DNA of 38,332 nt from Phycisphaerales bacterium. Lineage in GTDB: Bacteria; Planctomycetota; Phycisphaerae; Phycisphaerales; SM1A02. Position numbers and translations under genes: made by a program. Location of the stretch: contig JABDLI010000064.1 in the NCBI GenBank assembly GCA_013003065.1, forward strand, positions 1 to 38,332, in the 5' to 3' direction. This document shows positions 28,067 to 37,300 of the stretch, piece by piece. The notes below the pieces were generated by a model. It was not told the DNA's origin. It did not search any database and saw only the letters and a list, made by a program, of their open reading frames with translations. Numbering within the stretch: the stretch's first letter is position 1; each line of letters begins with the position of its first letter.

Positions 28067-30064
28067 TCACGATCGGCGGGGAGTCCAGTGCGCGGGCAAC
28101 GACCGCTCCTTGAAGTGCGGGTCCTTCTTGAACGCGTCTCGCATGGCGGCGGCGTGTTCGAGGCGGGAGGATGGAATGTCGGCCGCGGCTCGCGGCAAGT
28201 CCAGTTCGTCGAGCAGGTCGCCCACGATCGCCTCGAACGCCACCACGTCGTCGCTCGCCATGTCGGTGCGCCAGTCGCGAATGCCGGCCGTCACCGGTCG
28301 CCACGCCCGCTTCGCCGAGAGCGTCGGGTCGTCCTTGGTCTTCCCCACGTGGAACGAGACCATGGCGTCGTCGAACGGGATTCCCAGGAATCCGCACAGC
28401 GATCGCATCGCGGCCTCCGGGTCGGTGACGAGCGATTCGTACCGGACTTCGTGGTAGAGGTCCGGACCAAGACGCTCCCCCGCTTCCCGGCCGAGCCGAA
28501 CGAAACGCTCCCACCACAACGCGGCCGTCGAGACGCGGTCCCGTTCCCAGGTGCCGTACCGGCCCGCGGTCCGGTGCGCCCGATCCCAGTCGAGCACGGA
28601 AAGACACACGTCGCGGCCGTCGCGGATGAGATGAACGAACTTCGCCTGCGGCCACTGCTCGTTGAGCAGCGGCATGGACTGAACGTAGCCGGGTGTCTTG
28701 TCGCCGACGAGCGACTTCCCGTGGCGGCGGCCGAACCCGTCGAAGATCCGCGTGACGAATTCCGCGTACGGCATCGTCGCGCCGGCGGGAACGAGGGCCC
28801 GCACGTCTTCGGGCTCCAGCCGCAGATTGGCGAACTTGGGATACTCGAGCAGCCGTTCGGGCAGCTCGCTCGTCGCAAGCCCCTCCGGCGTGACCCCCAC
28901 CCGTTTGCGAAAGAACCGCGGGATCCAGTGCGTCTCCGGCGTGATCGCGAGATCCGGGTGCGCGTCGGCCATGCGTTTGAGGAGCGTCGTGCCCGAACGC
29001 GGACAGCCGACGATGAAGACGAACGGGTTGCGGCTCGTCCGCGTCGGGGACGGGGCGACGCGGGCGGCACGGCCGGTCGCCGGCGTTTCGTCGTCGTCGT
29101 CGCCGAGCGGGGTCGCCTCGACGTGCTCACGCCACCACTGGCGGCACGCTTCGGCCTCGACCGCGACCGACGAACAGTCGGCGACGCCCCGCGGGTAGCC
29201 GAACGCGTCGAGCGCATCCCCGGCCAGGGCATCGAAGAGGGCCAGATCGCGTTCCGACATCTGCGAGCGCCAGTCCCGCAGCCCTTGGGTCGGCGGCAGC
29301 CAGGCAGCCTTCGCGGAACGCCCCGGCTTGACGCGGGTCTTTCCTTCGTGGAAAGCGGCCATCTCGGGGGCGTCCGGCAGACCGAGGAACGCCGCCAGAT
29401 CCCGCATCGTCGCGACGGGGTCTTCCACCATCGTCTCGTACCGGACGACACGCGTGAGACCCGAGTCGATGCCCGCCGCCCCGTCCCGGCCGGCGAGCAC
29501 GTCGCGTCGCCACCAGAGCGCGCACACGGCCACGGGCTCGCGTTCGAAGAGCTCGAGCTTGGCCGCCCCCTTGCCCCAGTCCATGATGGACAACGCCACG
29601 TCCCGCCCGTCCCGAACGAGATGGATGATCCGCGCCCAGGGGAACAATGCGTTCAGATGCGGCAGATGCCGGCAGTACCCGGGACTCTTCTCTCCGGCAA
29701 ACGGCTTGCCGTGCTGCTGCGCGAACGCTTCGTACACGCCGCACACGAACTCGGCGTACGTCTCGGATCGATCCGCCGCCGCCCGGACCGCCGCCTCCGG
29801 CAACCCCAGCCGCGCGAAACGCGCGAATCCGACCACGCGATCGACGAGCCGCGGCGTCAAGGGCGGGTCGACACCGACCGCCAGCCGCTTGATCGGACGC
29901 GGAATGAACTGCGAGTCGTAGCCAACGGCAAGCTCGGGGTGATGGTCGAGCATGCGTTGCAGCAGCGTCGTGCCCGACCGCTGGCAGCCAACGACGAACA
30001 AGTACGGATTGCGGCGTCGCGTCTGCTCGTGACTCGGATTGATCTTGGTGTCGAGGGACGTCAT
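28067..30064 (-). CDS. Tandem-domain sulfotransferase-family protein
   Basis: Two PAPS-binding-like P-loops: NPYLFVVGCQRSGTTLLQRMLDHHPELAVG and NPFVFIVGCPRSGTTLLKRMADAHPDLAIT; two HLVRDGRDV/HLIRDGRDV motifs; parallel C-terminal segments in both halves. Confidence 0.93.
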   Translation of the reverse strand: MTSLDTKINPSHEQTRRRNPYLFVVGCQRSGTTLLQRMLDHHPELAVGYDSQFIPRPIKRLAVGVDPPLTPRLVDRVVGFARFARLGLPEAAVRAAADRSETYAEFVCGVYEAFAQQHGKPFAGEKSPGYCRHLPHLNALFPWARIIHLVRDGRDVALSIMDWGKGAAKLELFEREPVAVCALWWRRDVLAGRDGAAGIDSGLTRVVRYETMVEDPVATMRDLAAFLGLPDAPEMAAFHEGKTRVKPGRSAKAAWLPPTQGLRDWRSQMSERDLALFDALAGDALDAFGYPRGVADCSSVAVEAEACRQWWREHVEATPLGDDDDETPATGRAARVAPSPTRTSRNPFVFIVGCPRSGTTLLKRMADAHPDLAITPETHWIPRFFRKRVGVTPEGLATSELPERLLEYPKFANLRLEPEDVRALVPAGATMPYAEFVTRIFDGFGRRHGKSLVGDKTPGYVQSMPLLNEQWPQAKFVHLIRDGRDVCLSVLDWDRAHRTAGRYGTWERDRVSTAALWWERFVRLGREAGERLGPDLYHEVRYESLVTDPEAAMRSLCGFLGIPFDDAMVSFHVGKTKDDPTLSAKRAWRPVTAGIRDWRTDMASDDVVAFEAIVGDLLDELDLPRAAADIPSSRLEHAAAMRDAFKKDPHFKERSLPAHWTPRRS

Positions 30065-30135
30065 AGGGGGATCATCCGGCTTCCGAGAAACTCACCATCC
30101 GTCGGAGAAGCGGCGACCGAGTCGTTCAACGAGCG

Positions 30136-32121
30136 CTAGGGGCACCCGCCTCCGGTCCCACCCCAGTTGCTGATGAGCGACAGCAGATCGCTGAAGCCGA
30201 CCGTGCCATCGCCATTGATGTCGGCCGCGCACGGGCCCTTGGCGGGACAATCGCCCCACGCCGAAAGCAGAATGAGGAGGTCGTTGAAGCCGACCGATCC
30301 GTCGCCGTCGACGTCGCCGATGACGCTGCCTCCATCGCCGGTGATCATGAGGCGAACCGCTCCCGCCTCGTAGGTGACCTCGACGTTCTCGGGCGCGGTC
30401 ACCGTCGCAAACGTGCCGGCGACCGATGCCGCCGTCAGCACGAGGAACTCCTGCCCACAGGTCGGCTCCGATCCGGCGTCGAACGCGACATCGAGCGCGC
30501 CGTTCAGCGTCGCGGCACCGGTGACGGCGACGGCGTCCCCGCCCGTGCTGGCGAGCGTGACCTCGATCCGGCCGCCGGCGACTTGCGCGAATACGCCGTC
30601 GATCGACAGCACGCCGTCGGGTCGAAGGATGCCCCCGCTGGTCACGCTGCCCTGCAACGTGCCGTGCCCCGCGGCGACGCCCTGGGTACCGATCGTGATG
30701 AAGAGCGCCGACGCCGTCGCGCTGTCGATGAGCTGCAGCGTGCCGGCCCCGAGGTCGGCGACTGTGAGCTGCTGCGTGAAGTCGAACGACGATCCGGCGC
30801 CGCTCACCACCACAGTGCCATTCGCACCGGGATCGTCACCGATCGTGCCGAGCAGGCCGGCGACCGTGCCGCCGGCGGAGATGTTCAAGGTGCCGAGTCC
30901 GAAGTTGCCCACGAAGATCTCGACCGAGTCGGTCCAGCTCGCGGTGGGGCCGATCACGTCGACGGTACCGGTGGAGCCACGCTCGTCGGCGATCTTGACG
31001 CGGCTGGTCGTCAACGTCCCGCCGTTCGTCGCGGTGAGGGTGCCGACGCCGTTGTTCCCGACGAAGAGCTCCGCGTCCACGGTGAGGGAGGAGCCCGCCC
31101 CGTCGATCAACACGCTCCCGGTCGAGCCCAACTCGTCGCCGATGCGGCTGACCGACTCCCAGGTGACGCTGCCCCCGGAGCGAATCTCCAGGTCACCGTC
31201 GCCGAAGTTGCCGAGAAACGTCGTGCCGGTGTCGGTCCACGTCGCGCCCGCGCCCTCCACCACCAACGAACCGGAGGAACCGATGTCATCGGCCACGAAC
31301 GAGCCGCTTGTCGTGAGCGTGCCGCCGGCATCGACCGTCACCGTACCCGTGCCGCCGTTGCCGACCGACAGCGCTGCGTTCACGGTGAGCGCGCTGCCGG
31401 CCCCACTGACCGTGACCACGCCCGTGGAGCCGAAATCGTCGCCGAGCCGCACGGGCTGCTGGCACTCGGCGACGCCCGCGGCGGAAACCGCCAGCGTGCC
31501 GTCACCGGCGTTGCCGACGAACACGGCGTCCTGACTCGTCCAGGTCGAGCCCGCATCGCGGACCCGGACCAGACCGGTCGAACCGAGGTCGTCGGCGATA
31601 AAGACCCGAGCGGTCGTCGCATCGCCTCCGTTCTCGATCGTGAGCGTGCCGGCGCCGGCGTCGCCCGCGATAAGCGAGTCGGTGGCGGTCAGCGTCCCGC
31701 CGGCGTCGATCGTCAACTCCCCGATCGCGCCGAATTGCTTGCCGATCCGAGCGAACAGCGACGGCACGACCGCGAGAGCGCCACCGGAGATGATCAGCTC
31801 TGCGTCGTCCCCGTCCCCGTCGCCGACGGTGACTCCATTGACGGTGTAGGTCTGGCCGGCGAGCGTGAACGTCGTGACCTTGTCGACGACAACCGCCTGC
31901 TCGCTCGCGGCGACGCCGCCGAACGTGATGTCGAGGTCGACGCCCAGATCGAAGATTGCCGTGTCGAGGGTCCCGGGCACGCCAACGGGCGACCAGTTGC
32001 CGCTCGCGTGGAAGCTGCCGCCGCCATCCGTGATCCAGACGCGATCGACGCCGCCGGCGGAGACACTTCCGGCGAGAGCCGCAACCAGGACGAGCGCGTC
32101 GGGGAGGTGGCGATCGGGCAT
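30136..32121 (-). CDS. Secreted T5SS/PEP-CTERM-associated-repeat protein with C-terminal GC-type dockerin-like pair
   Basis: Repeated VGNxGxGTLTxxxGGTLTTSxxxIADxxGSTGTVxVxGxGxSW units; C-terminus GDVDGDGSVGFNDLLILLSAWGDCPAKGPCAADINGDGTVGFSDLLSLISNWGG; SD GAGGAG before ATG. Confidence 0.87.
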   Translation of the reverse strand: MPDRHLPDALVLVAALAGSVSAGGVDRVWITDGGGSFHASGNWSPVGVPGTLDTAIFDLGVDLDITFGGVAASEQAVVVDKVTTFTLAGQTYTVNGVTVGDGDGDDAELIISGGALAVVPSLFARIGKQFGAIGELTIDAGGTLTATDSLIAGDAGAGTLTIENGGDATTARVFIADDLGSTGLVRVRDAGSTWTSQDAVFVGNAGDGTLAVSAAGVAECQQPVRLGDDFGSTGVVTVSGAGSALTVNAALSVGNGGTGTVTVDAGGTLTTSGSFVADDIGSSGSLVVEGAGATWTDTGTTFLGNFGDGDLEIRSGGSVTWESVSRIGDELGSTGSVLIDGAGSSLTVDAELFVGNNGVGTLTATNGGTLTTSRVKIADERGSTGTVDVIGPTASWTDSVEIFVGNFGLGTLNISAGGTVAGLLGTIGDDPGANGTVVVSGAGSSFDFTQQLTVADLGAGTLQLIDSATASALFITIGTQGVAAGHGTLQGSVTSGGILRPDGVLSIDGVFAQVAGGRIEVTLASTGGDAVAVTGAATLNGALDVAFDAGSEPTCGQEFLVLTAASVAGTFATVTAPENVEVTYEAGAVRLMITGDGGSVIGDVDGDGSVGFNDLLILLSAWGDCPAKGPCAADINGDGTVGFSDLLSLISNWGGTGGGCP

Positions 32122-32256
32122 GTCTGTTCTCCTCGAGGTGACTTCAGAGACCGCGCGGCTGATGGGGCAGGCCCATCGACGAAGGGCGACCCGCCCCAGT
32201 AAGGGCAGTCAGACGGCGGGAAAATACAGGGAGCAGGCAAGATTCGGTCGAGAAGA

Positions 32257-32281
32257 GTCGGGGTCCCGACCCGAAATCGGG
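32257..32281 (+). promoter_or_regulatory. Two overlapping, mutually exclusive hairpins in the TpsB upstream region
   Basis: GTCGGG-GT-CCCGAC (32257-32270) and CCCG-AAAT-CGGG (32270-32281) share C32270; the loop of the first is only 2 nt. Confidence 0.3.
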
Positions 32282-32327
32282 CGATTGCCGGTATCCGGGC
32301 GGGAGCGGGTCACCTCGTTTGCATGGG

Positions 32328-34265
32328 ATGACGATGCCAGCGAACGCGATGCGAACGGCGGCTGCGGCCGCCGCGTGGCTCTTGATCGCCCTCGGATCGC
32401 CCGCCGCCACCGCGTCACAAGACGCCCTGCCCTCTCCCGCGATCCCGCCGGCGCACGCAGACGATGGCCCCGCCTACCCGGTCAGCGTCTTCAACCTCCG
32501 CTACCTGCACCAGGGGCACCCGGGGCACCCGAAGCGGCAGACGCTGCTCGACGTCGCCGTCACGCTCGGACGAACCTCCACCGGCTTCGTCACACCGCGG
32601 CCGGACACGCCGACCGTGACCTTCCGCCTCGCGGAGGTCGCCGACCGTCCGCTCGAACACTACCACGCGAGCGCGTTGCAGACGGTGCTCGCCCGCGTGC
32701 GTGACACGCTCGCCGCCGAGGGCCTCATCGGTCTCTACGTCGCGCCGGATCCCACGCAGATCACTCCCACGGGTCGGGATGAGCGTCCCGCCGGGCGGAC
32801 CGCGTTGCGTCTGATCATTACGACCGCGCTCGTCACCGACGTCCGCACGCTCGCGTCGGGCGAGCGGATCGACGCCGCGGATCGGCTCGATCACCCCCTC
32901 CACCGCCGACTCGCCGCGCGGTCACCGTTCGCGTCGTTCGACGAGGAGCGGGGAGATCGCCGCGACCGGGCTGACCTCCTGAACGGCGATCGGCTCGACG
33001 CTTTCTTGCGGCGTCAGAGCCGACACCCCGGCCGACGCGTGGACGCCGCGTTGTCGCCCGGCGCCGATCCGGGCACGGTCACGCTCGACTACCTGATCAC
33101 CGAGAACGATCCGCTCGTCCTCTACGCCCAGATCTCCAACACGGGGACCGCGAGCACCGGCCGGCTGCTCGAACGCTTCGGCCTCGTTCACAACCAGATC
33201 TCGAGCCGCGACGACATCCTGGCGATCGACTACGTGACGCACTCATTCGATGAGGTCAACGCCGTCACCGGGTCGTACGAGGCGCCGTTCCTCGGACTCG
33301 AGCGACTGCGGTGGCGGGTGGCGGGAAGCTGGAGCGAGTTCACGGCGTCCCAGCTCGGTTTCTTTCGGGACATCTTCACCGGCACGTCCTTCACGATCGG
33401 CGGCGAGCTGATCGCCAACGTCCACCAGGACGGCAACCTGTTCGTCGACCTCGTCGCGGGTCTCCGACGCGATCGCGAGCGGGTGGACAACGAGCTGCTC
33501 GGGCTGCGGGGCGAGCAGGACTTCGACATCGCCCACGTCGGCGTGCGTTTCGAACGGGAGGAGAAGTGGTACCAACTCGCCGGCGCGCTCACGGCGGAGT
33601 GGAACGACGGACAGGATCCGCAGCCCGACCCGACGCAGCTCAACCGGCTCGGGCGGCTGTTCCCCGATCCGAACTTCGGGATCATCCGGTGGGACTTCGG
33701 CGGCTCGGTCTATCTGGAGCCGCTCTTCGATCGCGTCGCGTGGGAGGACCCGAGCACGCCGGAGTCATCCACGCTGGCGCACGAGCTGGTGGTGGGCTTC
33801 CGCGGTCAATACGCTTTCGACAACCGGCTCGTCCCCCAGTTCGAGCAGGTCATCGGCGGTTTTCGATCGGTGCGGGGTTACCCCGAGTCCGCCGCGGCCG
33901 GCGACAGCGTGATCATCGGCAGCGTGGAGTACCGCTACCACCTGCCCCGCGCCCTCGCGATCGAGCCCACGCCCGCCGAGCTGTTCGGAAAGCCCTTTCG
34001 CGTCGCCCCGCAGAATGTCTACGGCCGGCCGGACTGGGATCTCATCCTGCGGGCTTTCTGTGATGTTGGACGGACGTTCATCAACGACGCGCTGCCGTTC
34101 GAGGCGGAAGAGACTTTCATCGGCGCCGGAATCGGCATCGAGCTCCTCGTACAACGCAATTTGAACCTGCGGGTGGACTGGGGGTTCGCCCTGAAGGACG
34201 GCAACGCGGCCGACGTCTCGGCGGGATCGAATCGGGCATCGTTCGTCGCGACGCTTTTCTTTTGA
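32328..34265 (+). CDS. ShlB/FhaC/HecB (TpsB, Omp85 superfamily)-like outer-membrane transporter
   Basis: Signal-like N-terminus; YPVSVFNLRYLHQGHPGHPKRQTLLDVAVTLGRT; barrel segments and RSVRGYPESAAAGDSVIIGSVEYRYHL; C-terminal FVATLFF. Start ATG 32328 (caller used TTG 32319). Confidence 0.85.
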   Translation: MTMPANAMRTAAAAAAWLLIALGSPAATASQDALPSPAIPPAHADDGPAYPVSVFNLRYLHQGHPGHPKRQTLLDVAVTLGRTSTGFVTPRPDTPTVTFRLAEVADRPLEHYHASALQTVLARVRDTLAAEGLIGLYVAPDPTQITPTGRDERPAGRTALRLIITTALVTDVRTLASGERIDAADRLDHPLHRRLAARSPFASFDEERGDRRDRADLLNGDRLDAFLRRQSRHPGRRVDAALSPGADPGTVTLDYLITENDPLVLYAQISNTGTASTGRLLERFGLVHNQISSRDDILAIDYVTHSFDEVNAVTGSYEAPFLGLERLRWRVAGSWSEFTASQLGFFRDIFTGTSFTIGGELIANVHQDGNLFVDLVAGLRRDRERVDNELLGLRGEQDFDIAHVGVRFEREEKWYQLAGALTAEWNDGQDPQPDPTQLNRLGRLFPDPNFGIIRWDFGGSVYLEPLFDRVAWEDPSTPESSTLAHELVVGFRGQYAFDNRLVPQFEQVIGGFRSVRGYPESAAAGDSVIIGSVEYRYHLPRALAIEPTPAELFGKPFRVAPQNVYGRPDWDLILRAFCDVGRTFINDALPFEAEETFIGAGIGIELLVQRNLNLRVDWGFALKDGNAADVSAGSNRASFVATLFF

Positions 34266-34315
34266 TCGCGGCCCGCCCCGCGTCATACTCGACGGAGTCC
34301 GGAGATCGACCCCCC

Positions 34316-37300
34316 ATGAAACCCCTGCTTCATCTCGCAGCGACGATCGCCGCCTCGGCCGCGGCATTACTCGGCCGACCGGCGTCCGGGCAATCGCTTC
34401 CGAGCGGCGCGGACACCGACTGCGCCGACGTGACGGTCGACGGCCACACGATGACGATCACGCAGCTCACGCCCGGGTGCATCATCGACTGGGCCGCCTT
34501 CGGTATCGGCGGTGGCTACGCGGTCGAGTTCATCCAGGGCGATGCGTGGCGGGTGCTCAACCGGGTCTCGGGGGCCGACGCATCGGAGATCGCCGGCGTC
34601 TTGAACGCGTCGGGCACGGTGTACTTGGTCAACCCCGCCGGCGTCGTCTTCACCGGCTCCGCCGTCGTCAACGTCGGCGGGCTCTACGCCGCGGCCGCGT
34701 CGCTCACCGACGACGATTTCGCCGCCGGCATCGATCGGTTCACGAACCCGACGGACAAAGTCGTCAACCAGGGCTCGATCACGGCGTCGGCCGTTCACCT
34801 GATCGGTGACCGGATCGCCAACTTCGGTGAGATCTCCGCCGGGGACGGCGTGGTCACGTTGCTCGCGGGCGAGAACGAGGTGTTCATCGGCGAGGCCGAC
34901 GGTCGGGTGCTCGTTCGCATCGACGGCGTCGAACTCCGGGACGACACGAGCGTCGCAACGGGACCGGCCGTCCCCACCACCGCCGGGCTGGCCGGCGTCG
35001 AGAACAGCGGTACGATCGACGCCGCGGGTGGAGAGGTCATTCTGGGTGTGGGCGACATGTACGCGCTGGCGATCCGCAGCGCGGGCACCATCAACGCGGC
35101 CGGCGGATCAACCCAGCTCGCCGCCCTCGGCGGCACCGTGCACCATCGGGGAGCACTGCAGACCGGCACGCTCAACGTCACGGGTGAAGCGATCTTTCTC
35201 GAGTCGGACATCCACGCCGACACTGCGCGTTTCAACGATCCCGTCATCATCGGCGCCGACGTCCGCATCGACGGGGAGGACGGGGATGCGGCCGACAGCG
35301 TGCACTTCGCGTCCACCGTCGACGACGCGGACGATGCCACGCACCGACTGGAGATCGACGCAACGCAGAGCACGTTCGACGGAGATGTCGGTGGCGAGCG
35401 CCGGCTTCACACGCTCGAGACAACGGGCGGGGCGACGATCGCCGGCGATGTCGACACGGCCGCGGGCATCGTCGTCGGCGGCTCCGCGCTGCTCACCGGG
35501 TCGGAGACGCAGACGCTGGATGCGGGCGCCGGGCATCTCCAGATCGGTGGCAACGCGAGCAAGGTCACCGGCGGCGACCTCGTTCTCCGCGCCAGCGACA
35601 CCGTGGCCGTCGGCGGAACCGTCAGCGTGACCTTCGGATCGGTGACCGTGGACGGCGATGCGGTGATCGGCGGCGACGTGACGGCCGGCACCGACGTCAT
35701 GGTGACCGGAGCGGCCGACATCGACGGCGACGCGTTGGCCGGCCGCGACGTGATCATCGACGGCGACGCGACGCTCGCCGGCGACGTGCTGGCGGGCCGC
35801 GACCTGACGCTCGGGGGCGACACGACGCTCGACGGCAGCAGCGCCCAGGCGATGCGGGCCAGCACCGGCCGCATCGACGCGAGCGGCGACATCCGGAAGA
35901 TCGGAGGCGGGACCCTGCTCGTGCAGGCCGCCGACGCGATCGACGTTGGCGGCGACGTCACCGTGGCCACCACGAGCGGCAGCGGCAACCTGAGCCTCGC
36001 CGCCCCGGTCATGGCGATCGGCGGAGACGTCAGCGCGACCGGCACCGTCCTCACCAGTGGCGCTCTCGACGTCGGCGGCAATCTCAGTGCCGGCGTCGAC
36101 GCACGTCTGAACGGCGATGCCATCGTGGGCGGCAGCGTCACGACGGGCGACGACGCGCTCTTTTTCGGTGCGGCGAACGTCGGCGGCGACGTCACGGCCA
36201 ACGGCGACGTGACGTTCGCGGGGTTGACCGCGGTCATCGGCAGCGTCGACGCCGGCTCCGATGCGAGCTTCTCCGGCACCACGACGGTCGCCGGCGACGT
36301 GAGCGCCGGCCGCGACGTCGAGTTCGCCGCGGACGCCACCATCGGCGGGAGCGTTCACGCCGGCGACGATGCCATCTTTTTCGGCGCCGCCGACGTGGGC
36401 GGCAACGTCACCGCCATCGCCGACGCCGAATTCTCGGGCGCTGCCGTCATCGGCGGCGACGTGACCACCGGCGAGGACCTGGACTTCCTGGGCGCGGCCG
36501 ACATCGGCGGCAACGTCGCGGCGGGCGAGGACGTGATCTTCTCGTCCGCGGCCGACGTCGGGGGCGATGTCGCGGCGGGCGATGACGCCACGTTCTTCGG
36601 CGCCGCCTCCATCGGCGGTTCGCTGAACACCATCGGCGACATCGAATTCCACCGTGTGGCGGAGGTGGGCGGGTCGGTCTCGGCGGGAGAGGACGTCGAT
36701 TTCTTCGACGATGCCGTCGTGGGCGGCGACATCGTCACGGGTGACGATGTCCTCTTCGCCGCCGGCGCCGACATCGGCGGCAGCATCACGGCGTTCGATG
36801 ACGTGGAGTTCTTCGACGACGCCACCGTGGGAGGGAGCATCACGGCCGGTGACGACATTCAGTTCTTCGGCGAAGCCGAGGTCGACGGCGATCTCGTCGC
36901 GGGTGACGACGTCGAGTTCGCCCAGCGGGCGTTGCTCGGTGGCAGCATCACCGCGTACGACGACGTGAAGTTCGACGGCCCGGCTGTCTTTCTCGGTACG
37001 GGCACCCAGCGCATCGAGGCGGTGACCGGCGTGCTCCGCGCCCGTGGCGTGATCCGGAAGACGACCGCCGGCACGCTGGAGCTGTTCGGCCCGAGGCTCA
37101 TCCTCAACGGCGGCGAGGTCACGGCGCTCGACGACGTGCTTCTCAATCCCGCCGGCCGCGTCGTCCCATCGCCGGTCGCCACGATCACCGCGCAGTCCAA
37201 CCTGATCATCCGTTCCGAGCTGGGCCACGTGCGAATGGGCGCCGGGGAGAAGCTCGCCGTCCAGGGCGACCTGACGATCGAGGCCGGCGGCACCGCCACG

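Noticed and set aside
25279-28113. 944-aa plus-strand ORF
   Set aside because: Antisense to the GT and porin genes, which have clear family motifs.
28088-30139. 683-aa plus-strand ORF
   Set aside because: Antisense to the tandem sulfotransferase; no domain recognised.
35108-37228. 706-aa minus-strand ORF with periodic composition
   Set aside because: Mirror of the 54-bp repeats in the TpsA-like gene; periodicity is inherited from the sense strand.
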